DNA from: a bacterium
GTDB lineage: Bacteria; Gemmatimonadota; Gemmatimonadetes; Longimicrobiales; RSA9
NCBI GenBank assembly: GCA_003242735.1
Contig: QGVH01000005.1
Location: 95,687-159,686, forward strand
Direction: 5' to 3'
DNA: 64,000 bases
Shown here: piece after piece, positions 19,104 through 28,025 of the stretch
How positions within the stretch are numbered: position 1 is the first letter of the stretch
How the letters are laid out: every line of letters begins with the position of its first letter
Translations under genes and position numbers: made by a program
Notes under the pieces: generated by a model
The model's input: only the letters and a program-made list of their open reading frames with translations
What the model was told of the DNA's origin: nothing
Databases searched by the model: none

Positions 19104-19122
19104 CGTCTTCGGACTCACACCG

Positions 19123-19165
19123 AAAAAGGAGCCGCCCCCGGAGCCGAGGCGCCGGGGGCGGCTCC
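19123..19165 (-). terminator. Rho-independent terminator of the Gfo/Idh oxidoreductase gene
   Basis: A perfect 14-base inverted repeat (GGAGCCGCCCCCGG at 19128-19141 with its complement at 19152-19165) has a 10-base loop. Read on the minus strand the stem is followed at once by TTTTT (19123-19127). It lies 21 bases past the stop at 19186 and just ahead of the exporter start, so the two genes are separate transcription units. Confidence 0.85.
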
Positions 19166-19185
19166 CTGCGTACGCCGCCGCGCAC

Positions 19186-20181
19186 TCAGCGCAGCGAGAC
19201 CGGCTCCCCGGAGGCCAGACTCGCCGCCTCCGCATCCAGCAGTCGGGCGACCGCCAGCGCGTCGTCCATCGTCACCCGCAGGTCGCGCCGCCCGTCGCGC
19301 ACGGCTTCGAGGAAGTGAAGCACCTCCGCCTCGTAGCCCGTGGTGGCCGGCAACGGGACGGGCCGCGTCTCGCCGCCGCGGGTGAGCAGCAGCGGGTCGT
19401 CGCGGTCGTGCGCGAAGTCGGCCACGGCGTCCTCGAACTCGACCCGATAACGCATGTGGAAGGGGAACCCGGGATCGTCCACCCACCCTCCCGTCGCCGC
19501 GATCGACGGATCCCCGCCTCCGTAGCGGTAGCGGGTGGTGAACCGGCTCGCATCACCGACCGTGTGCACCGCGGCCGGCTCGCCGAAGCACCAGAGCACG
19601 AAGTCCGCGTCGTGGACGTGCAGCTCGTGCAGCGGACCACCCGTCAGCTCGACGTTCCTGTAGAAGTGCGGCGACCAGTCCGGCTGCGCGCCCACGCGCT
19701 CGAAGCTCGCGCTGCGGACCGCGCCGAACACGCCCGTGCGGATCTGCTCGTAGAGCCACGGCCAGCCCGGCCAGAAGCGCATGCACATGGCGGGCATGCA
19801 GAGCGTCGAGGCGCGGGCCGCGGCCTCGGCCAGCGGGCGGACCGCCTCCGCCGTGAGCGCCACCGGCTTCTCCACGATCACGTGCTTGCCCGCGGCGAGC
19901 GCGGCCAGCGCCAGCTCGACGTGGCTGTCCGTGTGCGTGCAGATGCTGACGACGTGGATCCGCTCGTCCGCGAGCAGCTCGTCCGCGCTGGTGTAGATCC
20001 GCGTCTCCGGAGGAAGTGCGCCAGTCTGCGATTGCTGTGCCAGGTTGCCGCCCCCGGACCGCATCGAGCGGCTGTAGATGCCGATCAGGCGGCAGTCGAT
20101 GCCGGCCTCCGCCGCCGCGGCGTACGCGGCCGCGTGCGTGCGCCCCATCACGCCGTACCCGATGATGCCGACGCCGATCAC
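19186..20181 (-). CDS. Gfo/Idh/MocA family NAD(P)-dependent oxidoreductase
   Basis: The protein has about 331 residues: an N-terminal Rossmann fold (VGIIGYGVMGRTHAAAY), SICTHTDSH, the EKP motif in HVIVEKPVALTAEA, and a C-terminal substrate domain with HELHVHDADFVLWCFG. It oxidises or reduces a sugar or inositol-like substrate in the cytoplasm; the substrate is unknown. I choose GTG 20181 because GGAGG lies seven bases before it and the Rossmann strand begins two residues later. A 19-codon open frame starting at ATG 20237 ends in TGA overlapping this GTG, suggesting translational coupling. An intrinsic terminator follows. Confidence 0.85.
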   Translation of the reverse strand: MIGVGIIGYGVMGRTHAAAYAAAAEAGIDCRLIGIYSRSMRSGGGNLAQQSQTGALPPETRIYTSADELLADERIHVVSICTHTDSHVELALAALAAGKHVIVEKPVALTAEAVRPLAEAAARASTLCMPAMCMRFWPGWPWLYEQIRTGVFGAVRSASFERVGAQPDWSPHFYRNVELTGGPLHELHVHDADFVLWCFGEPAAVHTVGDASRFTTRYRYGGGDPSIAATGGWVDDPGFPFHMRYRVEFEDAVADFAHDRDDPLLLTRGGETRPVPLPATTGYEAEVLHFLEAVRDGRRDLRVTMDDALAVARLLDAEAASLASGEPVSLR

Positions 20182-20237
20182 GGTTCGGCCTCCAGGCGCA
20201 GCGGTCGCCGCGTGGTTCGTGACACCGTCGTCGTCAT
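20178..20237 (-). other. Possible 19-residue leader peptide coupled to the oxidoreductase start
   Basis: ATG 20237 is preceded by a purine-rich GGGAGCGAGG. It reads MTTTVSRTTRRPLRLEAEP and stops with a TGA that overlaps the GTG start of the next gene as GTGA. It is out of frame with that gene. This could be a real coupled leader or a frameshift that moved the original start. Confidence 0.25.
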
Positions 20238-20475
20238 TGCCTCGCTCCCGGAGAATTCGGACGCGGCCGAAGCCACCGGACAACCTACAACGCGGCACGC
20301 CTCGCCGCGAGGACAGCGGCACCCCCGCGCCGTCCTCGCGATCCGCGCCCTCATCGCCGCCCGCGCCTCCGCGTGAGGGGACGCCGCGTCTTCCGGGGCG
20401 TGGAAGGCGCGGAGCTCGGGATCACACGGAGCCGAGGAACGTGTGGAGCCGGCCCTACAAGACCGAGAGGGGGAC

Positions 20476-21210
20476 CTACGCCGCCCGGGCCTCGCCGCGC
20501 TCGGGCCCGCCGCGCTCGCTCACCTCCGCCGACTTCGCGCGGACGCCGATGCCGTGCTCCATCACCAGACCGGCGACGGCGCCGCCGATCAGCGGGCCGG
20601 CCCAGTAGACCAGGTGGTCCGTCCACGCGCCGGAGACGAGCGCCGGGCCGAACGCGCGCGCCGGATTGACCGCCCCGCCGGTCAACGGCCCGAACGCCAG
20701 GATGTCCGCAGCGATGGTGAGGCCGATGGCGATCGGGAACACCGACGCGGGCGCCCGCTCGTCCACCGCCGTGCCGAACACGACGAGCACCAGGAAGAAC
20801 GTGCCGATCGCCTCCAGCACGATGCCGGCCAGCGCGCTCACGTTCGGCGCCAGCGCAGGAGTCCCCTCGCCCACCGCGAACCGGCCGAACGCGGCAGCGA
20901 CGATCAGCGCCGCCACCACGGCGCCGACGATCTGGGCGGCCCAGTACACCGCCGCCTGCCGGATCGGCATCCGGCCCGCCACCACGAAGCCCAGGGTGAT
21001 CGCCGGGTTGAAATGGGCGCCGGAGATCGCGGCGAGCGCGGCCACCATCACCAGGATCGCGAGCCCGTGCGCGAACGCCACGGCCACCAGACTGCTCGGT
21101 TCCGACTCGCCCGCCAGCGTCGCGGCGTTGATCGCGAGCACACCGGCGAACACCAGCGTGAACGTGCCGATCGCTTCGGCGAGGGCGATCCGCGTGGGAG
21201 ATCTGACCAT
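20476..21210 (-). CDS. MIP-family aquaporin
   Basis: The protein of about 244 residues has six membrane segments and the two half-helix NPA motifs: AHFNPAITLG in the first half and GAVNPARAFGPAL in the second. The short size and the Arg directly after the second NPA fit the water-selective AqpZ type rather than glycerol facilitators, though the pore-lining residues were not modelled. ATG 21210 has AAGGAG eleven bases upstream. It sits alone on the minus strand between an isomerase and an oxidoreductase gene. Confidence 0.88.
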   Translation of the reverse strand: MVRSPTRIALAEAIGTFTLVFAGVLAINAATLAGESEPSSLVAVAFAHGLAILVMVAALAAISGAHFNPAITLGFVVAGRMPIRQAAVYWAAQIVGAVVAALIVAAAFGRFAVGEGTPALAPNVSALAGIVLEAIGTFFLVLVVFGTAVDERAPASVFPIAIGLTIAADILAFGPLTGGAVNPARAFGPALVSGAWTDHLVYWAGPLIGGAVAGLVMEHGIGVRAKSAEVSERGGPERGEARAA

Positions 21211-21439
21211 AGGGCGCGCCGCTCCTTCCCGGGAAAACCGCGCCGCACGCGCGGCAGCGGTGGCGCGCCGGGGAGCCAGACACGTGCCACGCGCCGCCCT
21301 GCCTCCTTCACCCCGGCCCCGCCCGCGCCGCTGGCTCCGCCCACGCGGTGCAACCACACGACGAGCGGCCGCGCACGCGCCCCCGTACGCGGCCGCAGTC
21401 GTCGCCGACGCTGCGCCCTGCACGCGGCCTCGGTCTGCC

Positions 21440-22375
21440 TCAGTCCGCCACGTCGATGTGCCGCGCGATCACCTCCCGCGCGCGCCGCACATCCTCGACG
21501 CGCTGGTTGCCCGCCTCGCGCTCGATCACGAGGTCCACACGCAGCTCCGCTGCACGCAGCACATCGAAGAACGCGGCCCAGTCCACCTGGCCCTCCCCCA
21601 CGGGCACCTCGGTGCCCCATTCGCCCGGCCGCCCGGACGCGATCGCATCCTTGATGTGCACCTGCCGCACCCACGGCGCCAGCCGGCGCAACGCCTGCAC
21701 CGGGTCGCCCATGCCGTACAGGATCATGTTCGCCGGGTCGAAGTTCACGCCCACACCGGTGTCGCCCAGGTCGTCCAGCAACTCCGCCAGCGTGTCCGCC
21801 GTCTCCTGCCCGGTCTCCAGCGCCACCCGCACGCCCCGCTCCGCGAAGACGCGCGCGACCTCACGGATCCGATCCGCCAGGACGCCACGGCGCGGGTCCG
21901 AGGGGTCGTGCGGGATGAACCCCGCATGGAACGTGACCAGCGTGATGCCCAGCACCTCCGCGAGGCGCGCGCTCTCCTGCGCCACCACCCGGTTCGCTCC
22001 CCACGTCTCGTCCGGCACGAGCCCGCCGGTGCGACGGATCGACTCCAGCGTGCTGTAGTCCTCGCCCACCGGCTCCATCATCCCCGAGACGATCCGGATG
22101 CCGGCCGCGTCGAACGCCGCGCGCACCTCGTCCAGCGGCAGCGCGCCCGAGCGGATCGGCTCCAGCGCGAGCTGCACCGCATTCAGACCCGTCGCACGCA
22201 CGCGGGCCACCAGCTCCTGGACCGTGCGCGGCCGGAGCGACCACGTGCACACCGCCAGCCGCGGGCGGAGCTGCACGCCCGGACCCGCCCGCTCCGGCTT
22301 CGGATCCGGCACTCCACCCGCACCGCCCCCGGAGCCACGCTCGGGCTCCGGGACGACGACGTCGTTCTCTGCCAT
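21440..22375 (-). CDS. Sugar phosphate isomerase/epimerase-like TIM barrel (xylose isomerase-like family)
   Basis: The 311-residue protein starts with a Pro/Gly-rich leader of about 38 residues, then an AP-endonuclease-2-type TIM barrel: LAVCTWSLRPRTVQELVARV, MMEPVGEDYSTLES, LVTFHAGFIPHD, VALETGQETADTLAELL, VGVNFDPANMILYGMGD, QVHIKDA and VGEGQVDW. The Glu, Asp, His and Glu residues in these strands are the metal ligands of the family. It probably isomerises or epimerises a sugar or inositol derivative. ATG 22375 is preferred over the GTG just before it. It lies 22 bases downstream of the MarR gene stop and may be cotranscribed with it. Confidence 0.82.
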   Translation of the reverse strand: MAENDVVVPEPERGSGGGAGGVPDPKPERAGPGVQLRPRLAVCTWSLRPRTVQELVARVRATGLNAVQLALEPIRSGALPLDEVRAAFDAAGIRIVSGMMEPVGEDYSTLESIRRTGGLVPDETWGANRVVAQESARLAEVLGITLVTFHAGFIPHDPSDPRRGVLADRIREVARVFAERGVRVALETGQETADTLAELLDDLGDTGVGVNFDPANMILYGMGDPVQALRRLAPWVRQVHIKDAIASGRPGEWGTEVPVGEGQVDWAAFFDVLRAAELRVDLVIEREAGNQRVEDVRRAREVIARHIDVAD

Positions 22376-22397
22376 CACGTCCTGCCTTCCGCTCGGG

Positions 22398-22871
22398 TCA
22401 TCGCGACTTCGCCATCGACTCCAGCCGCTCGAGGTGCTTGGCCAGCACCTCCCGACTGGTCCTCAGATACTCCACGATCAGCGCCAGCTCCTCGTCCGAA
22501 TACCGCGCGGCGACCTCCTGCCCCTCCTGCCCCAGGGGGCCCCAGATCCGCGCGATCTCCTCACGCGCCCGGTCCGTCAGCTCCACGTACACCCGCCGCC
22601 GGTCCCGCTCATCCCGGACCCGCCGCACGTACCCCGCCCGCTCCAGCCGGTCGATGAGCGCTGTCGTCGCGCCGGTGGTCAACCGCGCTTCCCGCGCCAG
22701 CTCCGTCGCCGTCACGGGCCCGCGCCGGTCCAGGACTCCCAGGCACCGGAGGTCCGTGGGGTTGATCCCCAGCAGGTCCGCGGCCGCGTCGTCGAACGCC
22801 CGCGTCGCCTCCTGCTCCAGCCGCAGCTCGGTGAACAGCTCCTCGAGAAGGACCCGACGATTACTTGACAA
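22398..22871 (-). CDS. MarR-family transcriptional regulator
   Basis: The 157-residue protein contains a winged helix-turn-helix: TDLRCLGVLDRRGPVTATEL, LTTGATTALIDRLERAGYV and the wing RVRDERDRRRVYVELTD. Flanking helices make the dimer interface. The start appears to be TTG at 22871, since no ATG or GTG lies nearby in frame. A TACAAT -10 ends 13 bases upstream, so the mRNA leader would be only about six bases. It is divergent from a FAD monooxygenase gene and the shared region carries two palindromes, so it probably represses that gene and itself in response to a small aromatic ligand. Confidence 0.85.
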   Translation of the reverse strand: MSSNRRVLLEELFTELRLEQEATRAFDDAAADLLGINPTDLRCLGVLDRRGPVTATELAREARLTTGATTALIDRLERAGYVRRVRDERDRRRVYVELTDRAREEIARIWGPLGQEGQEVAARYSDEELALIVEYLRTSREVLAKHLERLESMAKSR

Positions 22872-22912
22872 TCAAGATACTCCATTGTAGAGTAAGTGGG
22901 ACATCGAACCAA
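22864..22912. promoter_or_regulatory. Divergent promoters and MarR-type operators
   Basis: On the plus strand TTGACA (22865-22870), a 17-base spacer and TAGAGT (22888-22893) form a strong promoter for the monooxygenase. On the minus strand TTGGTT (22912-22907), 17 bases and TACAAT (22889-22884) serve the regulator. The palindrome CTTGACAATCAAG (22864-22876) covers the plus -35, and TACTC-N7-GAGTA (22878-22894) covers both -10 boxes. This is a classic autorepressed MarR arrangement. Confidence 0.75.
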
Positions 22913-23032
22913 ACTACCCGGGCCCGGGCCCTGGCGGAAGACCTCCGCGCCTCCGCGGCGGCCGGCCGGGTTCCTGCGTCCGCCGTGGCCGGCCTGCCCG
23001 CCCCGCGGCGGCAAACCCGAAAAGGGGGATGC

Positions 23033-24232
23033 ATGCGAGCACTGATCATTGGCGCCGGCATCGGCGGCCCCGCCGCGGCGGTGGCGCTCCAGCGCGCCGG
23101 CATCGAGCCCATCATCTGCGAGGCGCGGGCCGCGACCGCCAGCTCGACAGGGCTCTTCCTCGGCCTGGGGATCAACGGCATGCACGTGTTGCGTGAGCTG
23201 GGCCTCCTGGACGAGGTCCTGAGCCGCGGCGCGGTCCCGACCCCCTGGCTGGAGTTCTTCAGCGCGACTGGCCGGCGCCTGGGCGCGGTGCCGATGGGCC
23301 GGCTGGATGAACGCACGCCGAGCGTCACGCTCACGCGGAGCGCCCTCCAGGAGGCGCTGGTGGAGGCCGCGCGGGACCGGGGGATCACGATCCACCACGG
23401 CCGACGCTTCGTCGAGTACCGCGAAGCGACGAACGGCGTCGTGGCGCGGTTCGAGGACGGCGGCGAGATCGAGGCGGATCTGCTCGTCGCTGCGGACGGG
23501 ATCCACTCCGCCGTGCGCCGCGCCGCGTTCCCGGACGCGCCCGCGCCCAGCTACGCGGGGCTGCTGAACCTCGGCGGGTTCGTACGGGATTCGGGTCTGC
23601 CGCCCACGCCGGATGCGATGCGCATGGTCTGGGGGTGGCGCGCGTTCTTCGGCTACACCGTGCAGGAGAACGGCGAGGCCTGGTGGTTCGCGAACGTGGG
23701 AGAGGCGCGCGCGCCCCGGCGCGGGGAGCTGGAGGCAGTGTCCACGGAAGAGTGGCGACGACGTCTCCTCGCCCTCTTCGCGGACGACGCGCCGTTCATC
23801 GCCCGGCTGATCGAGGCGACGCCGGAGATCACCGCGACGTCCATCCACGACCTGCCGTCGCTCCCCGCGTGGCATCGCGGCCGCGTGGTTCTCATGGGCG
23901 ACGCTGCGCACGCGGTCTCGCCGAGCTCCGGGCAGGGCGCCTCGCTCGCGCTCGAGGATGCGATCGTGCTGGCGAAGTGCCTGCGCGACGTCACGCCGGT
24001 CGAATCCGCGCTCGCGCGCTACGAGGCGCTGCGTCGGCCGCGCGCGGAGCGGATCGTGGCGGACGGCCGCCGCCGGGGCACGTACAAGGCGCTGCGGAGC
24101 CGCGCCGCGGTCCGGCTGCGCGACCTGGTCATGCCGCTCGCGCTGCGCGTCTTCGCCAACGGGCAGCGGCTGGCGTGGATCCACGACTACCGCGTGCGTT
24201 GGGACGAGCCGGTCACGGGTCGGGCGGCGTGA
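23033..24232 (+). CDS. FAD-dependent monooxygenase (PHBH-type class A)
   Basis: The 399-residue flavoprotein shows the three class A motifs: the dinucleotide-binding GAGIGGPAAAVALQRAG at the N-terminus, the DG segment LLVAADGIHSAVRRAAF and the ribityl-binding GDAAHAVSPSSGQGASLALE. Such enzymes use NAD(P)H and oxygen to hydroxylate aromatic or antibiotic substrates such as tetracyclines or salicylate. ATG 23033 follows AAAGGGGGATGC. The predicted transcript starts near 22900, giving a leader of about 130 bases. Control by the divergent MarR protein is likely, and a cupin gene lies 200 bases downstream. Confidence 0.87.
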   Translation: MRALIIGAGIGGPAAAVALQRAGIEPIICEARAATASSTGLFLGLGINGMHVLRELGLLDEVLSRGAVPTPWLEFFSATGRRLGAVPMGRLDERTPSVTLTRSALQEALVEAARDRGITIHHGRRFVEYREATNGVVARFEDGGEIEADLLVAADGIHSAVRRAAFPDAPAPSYAGLLNLGGFVRDSGLPPTPDAMRMVWGWRAFFGYTVQENGEAWWFANVGEARAPRRGELEAVSTEEWRRRLLALFADDAPFIARLIEATPEITATSIHDLPSLPAWHRGRVVLMGDAAHAVSPSSGQGASLALEDAIVLAKCLRDVTPVESALARYEALRRPRAERIVADGRRRGTYKALRSRAAVRLRDLVMPLALRVFANGQRLAWIHDYRVRWDEPVTGRAA

Positions 24233-24434
24233 CGGGCGGATCGCCTCGCCCGGGACGCAGTCCGGGAAGGCCCGGTGTCTCGCTCTGGGGAACGCGCGGC
24301 GCGGCGGTCGGTCGTGCTCGCCGGGGACGCTGCCGCCGCGCCCCTGGCGACCACGGCGCCGCGGCTTGCGTACGCCCGCCGCCGCTCGCACGTTTGCAGC
24401 GGCCATGGACTCTGACAGCAACGCGAGGAAGGAC

Positions 24435-24857
24435 ATGAGCCACGAAGGCGGATCGAACGACGTCGCCCGTGCTCGCTCCGAAACGAAGGCCGCGGCCGTG
24501 GTCCGGCCGGCCGATGCGGTGCCGATGCGCGAACTCCCCGTGGGCCGCGGCGCAGCGATGCAGGTGTTGCTCGGCCCGGACGAGGGCGCGCCGAACTTCG
24601 TGCTGCGACGCTTCCGCATGGAGCAGGGCGGCGGCATCCCCGCGCACACCAACGAGGTCGAGCACGAGCAGTACGTGCTCCGCGGGCGCGCGCGCATCAC
24701 GATCGCGGGCGAGGTCCACGAGGTGGGGCCAGACGACACGCTGTACATCCCCGCCGGCACGCCGCACTCCTACGAGGTGATCGAGGGGCCGTTCGAGTTC
24801 ATCTGCGTGGTGCCGAACGCGCCGGACCGGATGCGGGTGCTCGACGAATCCTGCTGA
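24435..24857 (+). CDS. Small cupin-domain protein
   Basis: The protein has about 140 residues with one conserved beta-barrel: the first metal motif region is GGGIPAHTNEVEHEQYVLRG (His, Glu, His pattern) and the second is PDDTLYIPAGTPHSYEV. It probably binds a divalent metal and may be an isomerase, dioxygenase or ligand sensor. ATG 24435 has GAGGAAGG just upstream; ATG 24405 would add ten residues. It may be cotranscribed with the monooxygenase. A strong hairpin follows its stop. Confidence 0.75.
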   Translation: MSHEGGSNDVARARSETKAAAVVRPADAVPMRELPVGRGAAMQVLLGPDEGAPNFVLRRFRMEQGGGIPAHTNEVEHEQYVLRGRARITIAGEVHEVGPDDTLYIPAGTPHSYEVIEGPFEFICVVPNAPDRMRVLDESC

Positions 24858-24863
24858 TGCGAC

Positions 24864-24908
24864 GAGCCCCGGGGGCGGGCCCGACGAATCGTGCCTCCCC
24901 CGGGGCTC
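24864..24908. terminator. Hairpin terminator between convergent genes
   Basis: GAGCCCCGGGGG at 24864-24875 pairs perfectly with CCCCCGGGGCTC at 24897-24908 (12 bp). It starts six bases after the cupin stop and ends 28 bases before the end of the convergent DUF2911 gene. There is no clear U-tract on either side. Confidence 0.6.
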
Positions 24909-24935
24909 CAGCCGGCCTCGTCCCGATCTGCCGCT

Positions 24936-25610
24936 TCAGCTCCCCGCGGTCCGTACCGGGAACGCGACCCGCGTCCTCTCCCACGCGATGACCATCTGCA
25001 CCGCGCCGCCCTCCGCGGGCTCGAGGCCGATCGAGAGCCGCTCGACGTGGTCGGTCGTCTCCGGCGTGACGGTGAAGCTGCCGACGTCCTGCGCCCGAAC
25101 GCCCTCGTTGATGGGGATGCCCCAGCGGTTGGCCGCGCGGTTCACGACGATCGTCCACTCGGCCTCGCCTGGGATCGCGTACAGCGAGTACGTGCCGGGC
25201 TCGACGCGCACCGTGCCGATCTCCGCGGGCACCGTCACATGGATCGTGGTCGCCTCGTTCGCGCCCAGGCGCCACGGCTGGCCGTACGGCACCAGCCCGC
25301 CGAAGATCTCACGGCCACGAGCCGACGGCGCGCTGTAGCACACCTTCACGACGCCATCGCCGAGCTGCGCGCTGGTGGAGTCCGGCGGGCTCGCCCGCGA
25401 GGCCAGCTCATCACCGGACGCGTTCCAGGTGCAGGCGGGCGCGCCTGCCACATCCGCCGCCACCATGCCGGCCGCCTCCGACGGCGCGCTCTCCTCCGCC
25501 GCCGCGGCCTCGCCGCCAGCGTCTCCCTGCTGCCCGCAGGCCAGCGCCAGCACGCAGAACGACACCGTGAGACCGAATCCGAGTCCACGTGAAAGCCGCA
25601 GCGCTTCCAT
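24936..25610 (-). CDS. DUF2911 domain lipoprotein
   Basis: The 224-residue protein begins with a signal peptide ending in VLALACGQQ, a lipobox. After an Ala/Glu-rich linker it has the DUF2911 core: VKVCYSAPSARGREIFGGL, PYGQPWRLGANEATTIHV, EPGTYSLYAIPGEAEWTIVV and NRWGIPINEG. This domain is widespread in Bacteroidota and Gemmatimonadota and has no assigned function. ATG 25610 has GGGAGGA seven bases upstream. It converges on the cupin gene and is divergent from the S9 peptidase gene. Confidence 0.85.
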   Translation of the reverse strand: MEALRLSRGLGFGLTVSFCVLALACGQQGDAGGEAAAAEESAPSEAAGMVAADVAGAPACTWNASGDELASRASPPDSTSAQLGDGVVKVCYSAPSARGREIFGGLVPYGQPWRLGANEATTIHVTVPAEIGTVRVEPGTYSLYAIPGEAEWTIVVNRAANRWGIPINEGVRAQDVGSFTVTPETTDHVERLSIGLEPAEGGAVQMVIAWERTRVAFPVRTAGS

Positions 25611-25789
25611 GAGTCGGTCCTCCCGTCGCTGGTTGCCTTACCTGTCGTACGCGGAACGGGGCAAGGTACGCGGCTCGGGCGAGGATGGGAAGGCTGCGGC
25701 GCAGTCACCCGTTCGCGGTGGCGCGGGGCCCGGCGCCACGCCAGATTGCGGGCCCGGGTTCCGGATCCAACCGCTTGCGAGGGAGTGTC

Positions 25790-27913
25790 ATGCCGATCTC
25801 CTGCCGTATCCACGTGATTCTGCTCGCCAGCGCGGTTTCACTGTCGCCGCTCGCGGTGCCGACGTCGCTGCACGCCGCCCTCCGGCAGGAGCCGCGTGCG
25901 CAAGCGGCGCAGCCTCGCCCGCTGGCCGCGCAGGACCTGTTCGCGCTGCGGCGCATCGGCTCGCCCGTCGTCAGCCCGGACGGCGAGTGGGTCGCCTACA
26001 CGATCACCACGCTGCTCGAGAAGCAGGACCGCAGCGAGACGCGCATCTGGATGGCGCCCGCCGCCGGCGGCGAGGCGCTGCCGCTCACGGCGGAAGGGGT
26101 TTCGTCCTCCAGTCCGCAGTGGAGTCCGGATGGCCGCTGGCTCGGCTTCCTCTCCGCCCGCAACGGCGGCGAGACGCAGGTCTGGGTGCTCGACCGCCGT
26201 GGCGGCGAAGCGCAGCAGCTCACGGACGTGAAGCAGGGCGTGAGCGGATTCGTGTGGTCACCGGATGGCAAGCGGCTGGCGCTACTGATCCGTGATGCGG
26301 ATGAGCAGGCGAAGGCGAGCGCGGATTCCGCCGCGGACCGCGACCGCCCGAAGCCCTGGGTCATCGACCGCATCCAGTTCAAGCGCGACGGCCAGGGTTA
26401 CCTGGACCGCCGCCGCACGCACGTCTACGTCTTCGATGTTGCAACGAAGGCGCTGCGTCAGCTCACCTTCGGCGACTACGACGACTCCTCGCCCGTCTGG
26501 AGCCCGGACGGCCGCTGGATCGCCTTCGTGAGCAACCGCGACGCTGACCCGGACACCACCGTGAACACGGACGTGTGGGTCGTGCCGGTTCCGGAAACCA
26601 TCGAGCCGGTGCCTGCCGGCGATGAGGCGAGCGCCGCCGGGGGCGTCACGCCGCGCCGGCTCACGACGTCGCCCGGCCGCGACCACTCGCCCACGTGGAG
26701 CCCTGACGGCCGCTGGATCGCGTATGTGACCGATGCGTCCACCACGCCGGCCGGGCTGGCCTACGGCATTACCGCGCTCGCGATGGTGAACGTCGACGGC
26801 GACCCGGCGCCGCGCCGGCTCGCGCGCGCCCTCGACCGCAGCGTCGCCTCTCCGCGCTTCACGCCGGACGGTCGCGGCGTTCTCGTCCTGCTACGCGACG
26901 AGGGTCGCCGCCCACTCGTGCGTGTGGACATCGAGACGGACGAGGTCACGCCCGTGGTCGGCGGTGAGACGAGCGTCGGCGCGTACGACGTGAACGCGCA
27001 CGGCGTCATCGCCGCGCTGGTGAGCGAGCCGCACGTGCCGGGCGAAGTGTTCGCGGGCCGGTTGGGCGGCGAGCTCCGCCGTATCACCAGCGTCAACGAC
27101 TCGCTGATGGCGACGCTGCGGCTCGGCGCCGTCGAGAAGACGCGCTTCCGCAGCAAGGACGGCACGCCGGTGGACGCGTTCATCGTCAAGCCGCCGGACT
27201 TCCGGCCCGGCGTGCGCTACCCCACCATCCTCTGGATCCACGGCGGGCCGACGGCGCAGCACGACTGGGGCTTCGATTTCACCGCACAGCTCTTCGCCGC
27301 GAACGGTTACGTCGTCGTGCTGACCAACTACCGCGGCTCCGACGGCTACGGCAGCGCGTTCGCCGAGGCCGTGTTCCGCCGCTGGGACGGCAAGCCGCTC
27401 GAGGACCTGCTCGCCGCCGTGGACCACGCCATCGCGATGGGCATCGCGGATCCGGACCGGCTGGGCGTCGGCGGCTGGTCGTTCGGCGGCATCATGACCA
27501 ACATCATCATCACGAACACCACGCGCTTCAAGGCTGCGATGACCGGCGCGAGCGAGGTGCTCTACGCCTCCAACTACGGCCACGACCACTACCAGTGGCT
27601 GTGGGAGGTCGAGTACGGCTTCCCCTGGCGGGATCCGCGGCTGTGGGAGCGCATCTCGCCGTTCTACAAGCTCGAGCGCATCCGCACGCCCACGCTGATC
27701 ATGGGCGGCGAGAAGGACTGGAACGTGCCGATCATCAACTCGGAGCAGCTCTACCAGGGGCTGCGCCGGCTGGGGCGGACGACGCAGCTCGTCGTCTACC
27801 CGGGCGAGACGCACAGCATCCGGCGTCCGTCGTTCCAGAAGGACCGCTACGAGCGCTGGCTCGCGTGGTTCGACAGGTACGTGAAGGGGACGGCTGCAGC
27901 GGCGGCGCAGTGA
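25790..27913 (+). CDS. Secreted S9-family (prolyl oligopeptidase/acylaminoacyl-type) serine peptidase
   Basis: The protein has about 707 residues. A Sec signal covers residues 1-28 (LASAVSLSPLAVPTSLHA). A beta-propeller of PD40-like blades follows, with repeated SPDG turns (VVSPDGEWVAY, WSPDGRWLGF, WSPDGKRLAL, WSPDGRWIAF). The C-terminal alpha/beta hydrolase domain has WIHGGPTAQ, the nucleophile elbow GGWSFGGIMT (Ser near 564), Asp in GGEKDWNVP and His in GETHSIRRP. It cleaves peptides in the periplasm. ATG 25790 has GGGAG five bases upstream. Confidence 0.92.
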   Translation: MPISCRIHVILLASAVSLSPLAVPTSLHAALRQEPRAQAAQPRPLAAQDLFALRRIGSPVVSPDGEWVAYTITTLLEKQDRSETRIWMAPAAGGEALPLTAEGVSSSSPQWSPDGRWLGFLSARNGGETQVWVLDRRGGEAQQLTDVKQGVSGFVWSPDGKRLALLIRDADEQAKASADSAADRDRPKPWVIDRIQFKRDGQGYLDRRRTHVYVFDVATKALRQLTFGDYDDSSPVWSPDGRWIAFVSNRDADPDTTVNTDVWVVPVPETIEPVPAGDEASAAGGVTPRRLTTSPGRDHSPTWSPDGRWIAYVTDASTTPAGLAYGITALAMVNVDGDPAPRRLARALDRSVASPRFTPDGRGVLVLLRDEGRRPLVRVDIETDEVTPVVGGETSVGAYDVNAHGVIAALVSEPHVPGEVFAGRLGGELRRITSVNDSLMATLRLGAVEKTRFRSKDGTPVDAFIVKPPDFRPGVRYPTILWIHGGPTAQHDWGFDFTAQLFAANGYVVVLTNYRGSDGYGSAFAEAVFRRWDGKPLEDLLAAVDHAIAMGIADPDRLGVGGWSFGGIMTNIIITNTTRFKAAMTGASEVLYASNYGHDHYQWLWEVEYGFPWRDPRLWERISPFYKLERIRTPTLIMGGEKDWNVPIINSEQLYQGLRRLGRTTQLVVYPGETHSIRRPSFQKDRYERWLAWFDRYVKGTAAAAAQ

Positions 27914-28025
27914 GGCGTGTTGGTGGGGCCGGGGCGAGGGCGTGGGCGATGGGGAGGGACCCACCGTCGGGCTGAGAGGCCACCGATCGCCGTGAGGTCG
28001 TGCCCGCCGCGCTGCCTCGGGCGGC

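Noticed and set aside
27914..28025. GCCCG/CGGGC pair between convergent S9 peptidase and membrane-protein genes as terminator
   Set aside because: The stem is only five pairs with a long loop and no U-tract, which is common by chance at this GC content.
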